Below, in pieces: positions 1 through 5,778 of a stretch of DNA of 6,893 bases. Numbering within the stretch: position 1 is the stretch's first letter; each line of letters starts with the position of its first letter. Under the pieces are notes generated by a model. That model was given only the letters and a program-made list of their open reading frames with translations. It was not told the DNA's origin and did not search any database. Position numbers and translations under genes: made by a program. The DNA lies in assembly GCA_947625075.1 (NCBI GenBank), contig CANQMY010000057.1, forward strand, positions 1-6,893, given 5' to 3'. This DNA is from an uncultured Clostridia bacterium (GTDB lineage Bacteria > Bacillota > Clostridia > TANB77 > CAG-508).

Positions 1-521
1 TAATTTCCATTTACATTTACTATTCCAGAATGTCTTGCTGCAATAACATAATTTCCATTTCCAGTAACTCTATACATGAAATTCTTTAAAATCTGAGAAA
101 TTGTTTGATTTGTATTTTTTACTGTTACAGATATTATATCTCCCTCTTTTAATCTATATTGACCATCTTTTTGAATACTGTCTAATATTTGAGATGTATA
201 TTCTGTATATGAATAATTTTCTCCTACTTTTGTTGGAGATGCTTGTGTTGTTTTTTTGTTAGAATTTTCATCTAAAACTTCTACTTGCATTTCTACATCA
301 AATGAATTTCCTGTTGATGATATTGTTTGATAAAAAGACTCATACTTGTCATTTGTTATTCTACCTGTTGATCTTATATCATCAACAAAATCAGTTGTTG
401 CAGTTTGAACAACTTGTTGAGATATATCATCACTTCTATCGGCAGTTGACATTAATGGAAATATAAACATTAATATAGCAGCTAAAAAAATTGCTATAAC
501 AGTCATTACTGAATCACTCAT
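1..521 (-). CDS. Conserved Tad-locus single-pass membrane protein, C-terminus cut by window edge
   Basis: The frame is open from an ATG at 521 to the left window edge, giving 173 residues with no stop. The start has AGGAGG four bases upstream (526-531). The protein begins MSDSVMTVIAIF and has one membrane helix at about residues 5-25. After it comes a predicted extracytoplasmic region with a pattern FVDDIRSTGRIT at 45-56, STGNSFDVEM at 69-78, VTVKNTNQTISQILKNF at 132-148 and VIAARHSG at 159-166. From memory this resembles a conserved, uncharacterised protein that sits in Tad-like loci of Clostridia, with a TadE-like layout (short N-terminus, one helix, outer domain); that assignment is not proved here. 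It lies 32 bases downstream of the last pilin-like gene and is probably cotranscribed. A minor pilin or assembly factor is the likely role. The short polar N-terminus before the helix is like that of the pilin-like neighbours, but the MENAS sequence is absent. Confidence 0.8.
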   Translation of the reverse strand, partial: MSDSVMTVIAIFLAAILMFIFPLMSTADRSDDISQQVVQTATTDFVDDIRSTGRITNDKYESFYQTISSTGNSFDVEMQVEVLDENSNKKTTQASPTKVGENYSYTEYTSQILDSIQKDGQYRLKEGDIISVTVKNTNQTISQILKNFMYRVTGNGNYVIAARHSGIVNVNGN

Positions 522-525
522 AAAA

Positions 526-531
526 CCTCCT
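526..531 (-). promoter_or_regulatory. Ribosome binding site of the 1-521 gene
   Basis: On the minus strand this reads AGGAGG and ends four bases before the ATG at 521. The spacing is a little short, but the next in-frame ATG (residue 6) would be 19 bases away, so the site supports the start at 521. Confidence 0.75.
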
Positions 532-553
532 ATTAATACTACATATATATTCT

Positions 554-1373
554 CTATCTTTTTCCAACATATATATATTGAATAACTCTCTTTTGTACTC
601 CTTCATCGTTTTGTATTACTTCATTATTTGAAAATTCTATTAATGAACTATCCTCATTCGCATTTTCACCATTGACAATAGTATTATAAGTTCCAATTCT
701 TTCAAGAAACATAGCATCTGTTGCCTTTGATAAACTACCAGTACCTAATTTTCTTGTTAGTCCATCAAATTTATCAAAATTAAGAGTTAATTTATTATTT
801 ATTAAAGTGTTAATCGCTACTGATTTTCCTCTTGACATATCATAAACAGATATTCCTGGTGTATTATTTATTAAACTTTGAATAAAAGTTTTAGCATGTA
901 ACTCATCATGAAGCCAAGGTTCTTGCCTTAAATCTTCATCATTAGTATCTATTCCATATATTGCTCTTGAATAATTCTTTCCATTATAAGTTTCCATATA
1001 AGAAACATCATTTTCATTTCTTAAGGTAGATTGAGCTAACCTAGATGGTATACTTTCAGAATAATATAAAGTTAACGGAACTATATCTCCAACTAGCTCA
1101 TAATTTTCATTAACACTACCAGAATAAAATAAAACAGTATAACCTTCTTTAAAATATGAATATAAAGTTGGTATTACTGTTTCAATGCCAACTATTCTAT
1201 CCTTTGATACTCTAATATTACTAGTATCATAATATTGTTGATTATCTGATTTTTCTAATATTGCAGTAGCAGTTTCTTTAGCTTTGGTAAATCCAAATAT
1301 CGCAAGTGATATTGCACCGAATAAATATAAGAACTGCTGCTGCCATTTTTAGTGCATCTGTACTATTTTCCAT
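554..1373 (-). CDS. Large pilin-like membrane protein, interrupted by a one-base frameshift
   Basis: An ATG at 1373, 12 bases after AAAGGAG (1386-1392), opens MENSTDALKMAAAVLIF and then hits a stop after about 31 codons. Removing one base near 1323-1325 gives a continuous 272-residue protein reading AVLILFGAISLAIFGF, which completes a normal membrane helix at about residues 8-28 and runs cleanly to the TAG at 554-556. The MENSTDAL start matches the MENASKAL start of the neighbouring pilin-like genes, so this is a member of the same set, but with a much longer outer domain of about 240 residues that shows no motif I recognise. It ends in an aromatic strand-like segment, VIQYIYVGKR. The ATG at 997 within it is an internal Met, not a separate gene: it has no ribosome site and the frame is open and sensible upstream. 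A minor or tip pilin is a reasonable guess; the actual role is unknown. The frameshift is either a sequence error or a recent mutation. Confidence 0.75.
1317..1328 (-). other. Apparent +1 frameshift in the 554-1373 gene
   Basis: The distance from the ATG at 1373 to the stop at 554 is 820 bases, one more than a multiple of three. Reading frame 1 gives a sensible hydrophobic helix up to about 1325, and the frame used by the rest of the gene gives a sensible helix from about 1320. Dropping one T from the minus-strand TTT at 1323-1325 joins them as ILFGAISL. No long homopolymer or slippery heptamer is present, so programmed frameshifting is not suggested. Confidence 0.75.
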
Positions 1374-1413
1374 TTTTTAATTAAGCTCCTTTAAAAGCTT
1401 GGATCAGATTTTA

Positions 1414-1896
1414 TTATTTTTTTGCTGCAGTTCCGTGACTACCTTCCCATACACTAATTACTCTTAAATAACCAGTTTGATAATATGCAGGTGAAGATAA
1501 TGTTATTGATTCTTCAGTTCTTTCATCACTAATTGCTGTTTCATTTTCAGCGTCAACCCAATATGTTTTTCCAGGTTTTACAGCTTGAGAAATTGCTGTA
1601 GTTGTTGATTGATTTCCATTATATAAAACATATATTGTTTTTTGCTCTGCAGCTGTTTCTCCAGTTATATTATTTGAACGAATAGCATTCATTAAGTTTT
1701 TAACTTGAGCTGCTTGTACTCTTTCTCCAAAATAAGATCTAAATTGATTATTTTGAGCTTGAGCTGCCTGACTTGATAAATCAACAGTTGATGTTGCACT
1801 AGATGCCGTTTGATAAACATAAACTCCTAATCCAATAAGTAAAATAGATATTAAAATTGCTCCCGCGATAATTAACGCTTTTGATGCATTTTCCAT
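1414..1896 (-). CDS. Tad-like pilin subunit, candidate major pilin (160 aa)
   Basis: This small single-pass protein begins MENASKALIIAGAILISILL, with a membrane helix at about residues 7-29 and no basic leader or obvious prepilin peptidase site. The outer part carries a stretch also found in its neighbours, NNQFRSYFGERVQAAQV at 49-65 followed by LMNAIRSNN at 68-76, and ends in a predicted strand pair around Y138-W150 and a Lys-Lys tail. It has no cysteine. The start is supported by AGGAGG ten bases upstream (1907-1912), the best-spaced ribosome site in the cluster. It is followed 40 bases later by the 554-1373 gene. The layout matches small pilin-like proteins that I associate with Tad-type loci of Clostridia, although classical Flp pilins are shorter and have a G/xxxxEY site that is absent here. 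The strong ribosome site, the 86-base gap before it and its compact fold make it the best candidate for the major subunit; this is inference. Confidence 0.8.
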   Translation of the reverse strand: MENASKALIIAGAILISILLIGLGVYVYQTASSATSTVDLSSQAAQAQNNQFRSYFGERVQAAQVKNLMNAIRSNNITGETAAEQKTIYVLYNGNQSTTTAISQAVKPGKTYWVDAENETAISDERTEESITLSSPAYYQTGYLRVISVWEGSHGTAAKK

Positions 1897-1906
1897 TTTT
1901 AATTTT

Positions 1907-1912
1907 CCTCCT
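1907..1912 (-). promoter_or_regulatory. Ribosome binding site of the candidate major pilin gene
   Basis: The minus strand reads AGGAGG, ten bases before the ATG at 1896. It fixes the start at the MENASKAL methionine. Confidence 0.8.
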
Positions 1913-1933
1913 TTGATTTTTTATTTATTATAT

Positions 1934-1964
1934 ATTATAAATTTTAGTCTTTTGTTAAAGACAA
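1934..1964 (-). promoter_or_regulatory. Weak candidate promoter upstream of the candidate major pilin gene
   Basis: On the minus strand TTGTCT (1959-1964) and TATAAT (1934-1939) are separated by 19 bases. A second TATAAT lies at 1927-1932. A start site near 1927 would leave a leader of about 30 bases that keeps the AGGAGG site. The -35 match is partial and the spacing long, and such boxes arise by chance in DNA this AT-rich, so this is only a candidate internal promoter for extra pilin expression. Confidence 0.25.
1947..1962. other. Small perfect hairpin in the 1897-1982 gap
   Basis: GTCTTT (1947-1952) and AAAGAC (1957-1962) form a six-base perfect stem around a four-base loop. On the minus strand the stem is followed by an A/T-rich run but not by a clean T tract, so it is a poor intrinsic terminator. 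It overlaps the candidate -35 box of the 1414-1896 gene and could instead be an RNA processing or stabilising element between the 1983-2408 and 1414-1896 genes. Confidence 0.3.
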
Positions 1965-1982
1965 AACTTAATAACTAAATTA

Positions 1983-2408
1983 TTAAATTTCTTGAAAGTA
2001 TAAATACTTAACAAGATTTGTTTTTTTATGGTATTCTAATTTTGTGCATTTAAACTTTGCTTGTCCATATAACTTGATAAACTGTGAAATTTTATTTAAA
2101 TAAATAGTTTCAATTCTAAATATATGATCACTTTGAATAAATTTTATTTCAATTTTTATTGAATTTTCTTCATTTTCAATGTATAAGCCATCACTATCTT
2201 TTTGTACTTCATTTTTTTCATTATTATCAAGTGCTTTATTTATTATTGTTGCTAACTCACTGCCACTTATTTCTTTTTCATATGCTTGTTTATATATCAT
2301 ATTATTTGTATCAACTTGACTTTTTTCAGACTTATAATCATTATATTTATATATAAAAGCTATAATTATTATAATAATACAAATAATAAAAATTGCTACT
2401 TTTTTCAT
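1983..2408 (-). CDS. Divergent pilin-like single-pass protein lacking the MENAS N-terminus (141 aa)
   Basis: The ATG at 2408 has AAAGGA five bases upstream. The protein starts MKKVAIFIICIIIIIIAFIY: a basic N-terminus and one helix at about residues 4-20, unlike the MENAS starts of its neighbours. Its outer part nevertheless carries the neighbours' motifs: ISGSELATIINKALDNN at 47-63 matches the mid-region motif, and F119-x-C121-x-K-x-E-Y126 followed by YLYFQEI at 135-141 matches the C-terminus of the 3104-3649 protein and, less closely, the 2519-3085 protein. It is among the most AT-rich genes here. The helix could be an uncleaved signal anchor. A minor pilin, or a diverged copy of one, is the most likely reading; a membrane-anchored accessory protein is the alternative. 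The gene sits in the middle of the pilin-like array between the two widest intergenic gaps. Confidence 0.65.
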   Translation of the reverse strand: MKKVAIFIICIIIIIIAFIYKYNDYKSEKSQVDTNNMIYKQAYEKEISGSELATIINKALDNNEKNEVQKDSDGLYIENEENSIKIEIKFIQSDHIFRIETIYLNKISQFIKLYGQAKFKCTKLEYHKKTNLVKYLYFQEI

Positions 2409-2421
2409 AATTTTCCTTTAA

Positions 2422-2450
2422 ATTATAACATTAATGATTTCTTATTGCAA
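2422..2450 (-). promoter_or_regulatory. Weak candidate promoter upstream of the 1983-2408 gene
   Basis: The minus strand has TTGCAA (2445-2450), a 17-base spacer and a perfect TATAAT (2422-2427). The spacing is ideal, but transcription would begin at or inside the AAAGGA ribosome site, leaving a leader of only about five or six bases. It may therefore be a chance match in AT-rich DNA, or give a nearly leaderless message. Confidence 0.2.
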
Positions 2451-2493
2451 TATTTTAACATTATTTTTTATAATTTTTATTTAAGATATTTAC

Positions 2494-2514
2494 AATTATT
2501 TTATAAAAATAATT
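2494..2514. other. A/T-only hairpin just after the 2519-3085 gene
   Basis: AATTATTTT (2494-2502) and AAAATAATT (2506-2514) form a nine-base perfect stem with a three-base loop, starting four bases after the stop of the 2519-3085 gene on the minus strand. The stem has no G-C pair, so it is weak, and no clean T tract follows. It could mark a message 3' end or processing site, or be chance in AT-rich DNA. Confidence 0.25.
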
Positions 2515-2518
2515 ACTT

Positions 2519-3085
2519 TTAAAAGCTATTTGGTACATTAATTATATCTTCACTAATTGAATGAAAATATATTTTATCAACTTGTCTAGTTTCACTATTA
2601 TAATGTATATCTAAATCATTATAATTTGTTTCTACTTTTCCACCCTTTTTTGTCACTACAGCATTACAACTGAAAAATTTTGTATTATTATTTTTTATAA
2701 ATGATGATATCATCTGCATTAGCTTATCATTATTATTATATTCTTCTTCGCTTCCAATATATTTTATATCATTAAATACATTTACATTATCTATATATAC
2801 TGTAACATAATATTCTGAGCTATCATTCCAGCTAAGTTCTCTATCATTATTTGCCTGTTTTGCATAATTTATTACAGTTGCTATTTCTTGAGCAGTTATA
2901 TTTGTCCTATTAGCACATATAGTAAAATTATTGTTAAACTGAGTAATTTGAGATTCCGTCATACTTTCATGCATATCAGATGAGAAACTTCCAAATTGAA
3001 TAAATATATATGCTAATAGTGAAAGCACTAATACTGCAATCAGAATTTCTCCCGCAATTATTAATGCGTTTGAAGTATTTTCCAT
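2519..3085 (-). CDS. Tad-like pilin subunit with a glutamate in its N-terminal helix (188 aa)
   Basis: The ATG at 3085 has GGAGG seven bases upstream (3093-3097). The protein begins MENTSNALIIAGEILIAVLV, with a membrane helix at about residues 7-30. It is the only member of the set with Glu at position 13, where the others have Gly or Ala. QITQFNNNF at 46-54 lies at the same residue positions as QITTFNKEF in the upstream 3104-3649 protein, and ITAQEIATVINYAKQANN at 63-80 is the shared mid-region motif. The C-terminal part has F137-F138-S-C140 and VDKIYFHSI at 169-177, again shared with the upstream neighbour, followed by an extra tail of about 11 residues. Many Asn residues lie in the outer domain. 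It is 18 bases from the upstream gene, so the two are surely cotranscribed. A minor pilin role is inferred from family and context. Confidence 0.75.
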   Translation of the reverse strand: MENTSNALIIAGEILIAVLVLSLLAYIFIQFGSFSSDMHESMTESQITQFNNNFTICANRTNITAQEIATVINYAKQANNDRELSWNDSSEYYVTVYIDNVNVFNDIKYIGSEEEYNNNDKLMQMISSFIKNNNTKFFSCNAVVTKKGGKVETNYNDLDIHYNSETRQVDKIYFHSISEDIINVPNSF

Positions 3086-3103
3086 TTATATTCCTCCAAT
3101 TAG

Positions 3104-3649
3104 TTATTTTTTCTTTATTTGCGTAAAATACATTTTTTGTACTCTAGCTGAACCTCCACCACTTTGTTCATTTTCTCCATCATATTCAATTTTGTCACAT
3201 TGAAAATATGATTCTTTATATATTTTTGCAAAATCACGGCTATCTTCTAATGCTTTTTTATAGTATGTTTCCATAAATGTAATAAGATCAATATATGATT
3301 CAGTAATTTCATTTATAATTTTTTCATCTTTTATATTTTGTATTATTGTTGTTCCTTTTAAGAATTTTATAAAAATTTCTAATTCTTTATATCCATCAAT
3401 AGTCTGATATCTTTGATTTGTATCTTCTACTAAATTAGCTAATGATACTAATTCATACCCTCTAACTACACCTTTATTGTATGATTCAAATTCTTTATTA
3501 AATGTTGTTATTTGTTCTGCTGTTTGTATTTCTTCTTGTAATCTACTATAATCTGTAATGTTATTCCATCCTATTACTAACAATGAAACCACTAATATAG
3601 CTATTAGTATTCCTCCTGCCATAATTAATGCTTTTGATGCATTCTCCAT
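3104..3649 (-). CDS. Tad-like pilin subunit (181 aa)
   Basis: The ATG at 3649 follows AAAGGA by about ten bases. The protein begins MENASKALIMAGGILIAILV, with a membrane helix at about residues 7-28 and a short polar N-terminus without a recognisable leader peptide. The outer part starts with a helical stretch containing QITTFNKEF at 46-54 and GYELVSLANLVEDTN at 64-78, both shared with the neighbouring pilin-like proteins. A charged, probably helical middle section at about 85-145 is longer than in the others. The C-terminus has YFQCDKIEY at 148-156, a flexible SGGGS turn at 163-167 and VQKMYFTQI at 170-178. A single cysteine, C151, aligns with C140 and C121 of the next two proteins. It is the first subunit gene after the membrane platform gene, 20 bases downstream. 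A minor or initiating pilin is plausible; the function is inferred from family and position. Confidence 0.75.
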   Translation of the reverse strand: MENASKALIMAGGILIAILVVSLLVIGWNNITDYSRLQEEIQTAEQITTFNKEFESYNKGVVRGYELVSLANLVEDTNQRYQTIDGYKELEIFIKFLKGTTIIQNIKDEKIINEITESYIDLITFMETYYKKALEDSRDFAKIYKESYFQCDKIEYDGENEQSGGGSARVQKMYFTQIKKK

Positions 3650-3669
3650 CTATTTATTATCCTTTCATT

Positions 3670-5745
3670 TTATGTCATTTCTGACATTGTATTAAATGAT
3701 GACATCATACTTGTCATTCCTATCAATACTAAAGGAACAATTAAATATCCAACAAATACTAGAACCATTGGTGTAAATCCAATACCTTTTCCTATCATAC
3801 CTTTTTTACTAATTAATCTTTCATTTGATTCTTTTCTCTTATCTCTATAATATTCTCTATCCGCATCAAGTTCATCAAATGCTTCTATAATTGGTACTTT
3901 TTCAACTGCTGTTTGTAAACTCTCTATAATTCTTATAAATGGTTGATAAGTTACATCTTCTTTCATTTCTTCTAATGCTTCCCATGCACCTGATTCAAAG
4001 TTATTTAAGCATTTATTTATAGGTTCCCTAAATATATCTGAATATCTACCAAGCCATTCTAATATCATTTCAACATCAACTCTTTCTAGTCTCATAAGCA
4101 TCATAATAATTGTTTGATATTGCATAACTTCATCTTCCATTTCCATTTGTCTCATTCTTATTTGGAATTTTAAAAGTAAAATAGGTGATGCATATCCAAT
4201 AAGAGAAAACATTATTGACATAAGTACTTCATACCATTGTAGATATTCTGAGTTTATAACTTTCAATTTCTTTAAGATTTTTTCTGCATTTGAAGCAATT
4301 TCATCTTCAGAAGCATCTTTATATTCTTTTGAAGAAAGCATTACTTTTTCAACATCTTCTAATTTTGCTGATCTATTTCCTTTCATTTTATCTAATATTG
4401 CATTATGCTTTAATGTTGTTTCCATGCTTCTTTTCTCTTGAGTTGCATTCATGGTTCCTATCAGATCATAATCTGACGTCGGCTGTGTATATATGTAATC
4501 AATTTGTACTATATGAAGAACTATAAAGAAAATAATAGATATTACAACCGAAGATGCAGCTATACAAAGTCTATTTACATATAACCATTCTATTTTTTGT
4601 TTTGAAGCTGAATCTTTTAATAATTTTCTTAATTTTCTATTTTCTTTAGTATTTTCTTTTGGAATAAATTGATCAATAATTTTTTTAGCAAATGGTTTTG
4701 CATAAACCTTAGCTTGCCATGGATTTTGTTCATCTTGAACTTTTTTTACTGATCCATTATCTTTTAATTTTCTAATTAATATGTAACATACAAAAGTTGC
4801 AATCATTATTAATACTTGTACTATTAAACCTTGTTTTCCTAAATAGAAATCTTTTGTAAAAGAGAAGTTAGATATTGCCCAACTTTTTAGTGGCTCCAAC
4901 ATAAGCATTGGTATAATTGATATAATTGATAAACTTTGAAATGTATAATTTAATTTATCCCTTTTCAAAATTTCTATTTGCATTTCTTGAGTTATATTTT
5001 CTAAGTTTTTTAAATACAATGATGCTCCATCTATTTTTCTATCACCAAACTCTTGTGTTAAATATGATATTCCAGCAAATTCTTTTATAAAATTATTTGG
5101 TGCTATATCATAATATTTTTCAAGTTCATTTTCTGGATCTTGTGAATTTAAAATTTCATATATTCTCTCAGCTTGTCTTGACATTTCTACATTTTCTGTA
5201 TCTTGTGCAGTTGTATAAATTGCTTCACCAACCATATTAGTTTCATGATATGCATGTCTCATTGAAGCAAAGAAATCCATTTGTTGTGTTAATAAATTAT
5301 TGTCTAATTTATCTACCATGCCATCTATAAATGAATCAATAATAAATAATTCAAATATTAATATAATAAACATCAAAAGTATATTTTTATTTGTTATTAC
5401 TATTACTAATAAAGTTAATGGAATTATTATACATAAAGCACGAAAAACTATTTTAGCACTTTGTTGTCTCGTTATAAACTCATCATCTAAATTGTTTATC
5501 TCAATTCTACGTCTTATTTTTAAAACATATCTTTTTAAAAATGGAGTCTTTAAAAATTTTACGTATAATTTTTGATAAAAGATTTCCATTGAGAATTCAC
5601 TTCGTTCTGTACTTTTTCTAAGTTGTTCAATTCTCATTACATCTTTATTTTGCATTTTTTTTCTTAATGCTAAGTATGCTACTATTATTCCTAAAAATAA
5701 CAATAAAACTATAATAATAATTAGCAATAATATTCTTGAAGACAT
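3670..5745 (-). CDS. TadB/TadC-like pilus assembly platform protein, two T2SSF modules fused (691 aa)
   Basis: This is the inner-membrane platform on which the assembly ATPase is expected to act. Predicted membrane helices lie at about residues 4-27, 103-119, 122-139, 270-287, 306-325, 390-413, 505-526 and 656-678. A first cytoplasmic T2SSF-like domain covers about 150-268 and a second about 540-645; the second begins QYQTIIMMLMRLERVDVEMI, in the style of TadC/GspF domains. Classical TadB and TadC are separate proteins of roughly 300 residues each, so this looks like both in one chain, joined by a Lys-rich cytoplasmic linker at about 326-389. Positive charge on the linkers agrees with this topology, which puts a charged loop of about 90 residues (414-504) outside. 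The ATG at 5745 is forced by an in-frame TGA upstream and supported by AGGAGGTGA at 5758-5766. It lies 33 bases after the ATPase gene, in the usual tadA-tadB-tadC order. Confidence 0.85.
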   Translation of the reverse strand: MSSRILLLIIIIVLLLFLGIIVAYLALRKKMQNKDVMRIEQLRKSTERSEFSMEIFYQKLYVKFLKTPFLKRYVLKIRRRIEINNLDDEFITRQQSAKIVFRALCIIIPLTLLVIVITNKNILLMFIILIFELFIIDSFIDGMVDKLDNNLLTQQMDFFASMRHAYHETNMVGEAIYTTAQDTENVEMSRQAERIYEILNSQDPENELEKYYDIAPNNFIKEFAGISYLTQEFGDRKIDGASLYLKNLENITQEMQIEILKRDKLNYTFQSLSIISIIPMLMLEPLKSWAISNFSFTKDFYLGKQGLIVQVLIMIATFVCYILIRKLKDNGSVKKVQDEQNPWQAKVYAKPFAKKIIDQFIPKENTKENRKLRKLLKDSASKQKIEWLYVNRLCIAASSVVISIIFFIVLHIVQIDYIYTQPTSDYDLIGTMNATQEKRSMETTLKHNAILDKMKGNRSAKLEDVEKVMLSSKEYKDASEDEIASNAEKILKKLKVINSEYLQWYEVLMSIMFSLIGYASPILLLKFQIRMRQMEMEDEVMQYQTIIMMLMRLERVDVEMILEWLGRYSDIFREPINKCLNNFESGAWEALEEMKEDVTYQPFIRIIESLQTAVEKVPIIEAFDELDADREYYRDKRKESNERLISKKGMIGKGIGFTPMVLVFVGYLIVPLVLIGMTSMMSSFNTMSEMT

Positions 5746-5757
5746 ATTTTTAAAGAC

Positions 5758-5766
5758 TCACCTCCT
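5758..5766 (-). promoter_or_regulatory. Extended ribosome binding site of the platform gene
   Basis: The minus strand reads AGGAGGTGA, a nine-base match to the 16S rRNA 3' end, with 12 bases to the ATG at 5745. It is among the strongest sites in the window and supports that start together with an in-frame stop just upstream. Confidence 0.75.
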
Positions 5767-5778
5767 ATCACTTTTATA

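Noticed and set aside
554..997. A separate 147-residue gene starting at 997
   Set aside because: No ribosome site precedes 997 and the frame is open and protein-like for over 300 bases upstream, joining the MENSTDAL start after a one-base correction.
1383..1400. AAGCT/AGCTT stem enclosing the ribosome site of the 554-1373 gene
   Set aside because: The stem is only five base pairs with an eight-base loop; it is too weak to call a translational switch without conservation data.
2159..2522. Overlapping plus-strand open frames at 2159-2356 and 2286-2522
   Set aside because: They are antisense to the 1983-2408 gene and the AT-rich gap, consist largely of Tyr, Ile, Phe and Asn from low-complexity DNA, and have no ribosome site.
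4290..5575. Plus-strand open frames at 4290-4526 and 5300-5575
   Set aside because: They lie wholly antisense to the platform gene, which has clear domains and codon use; their translations look like shadows.
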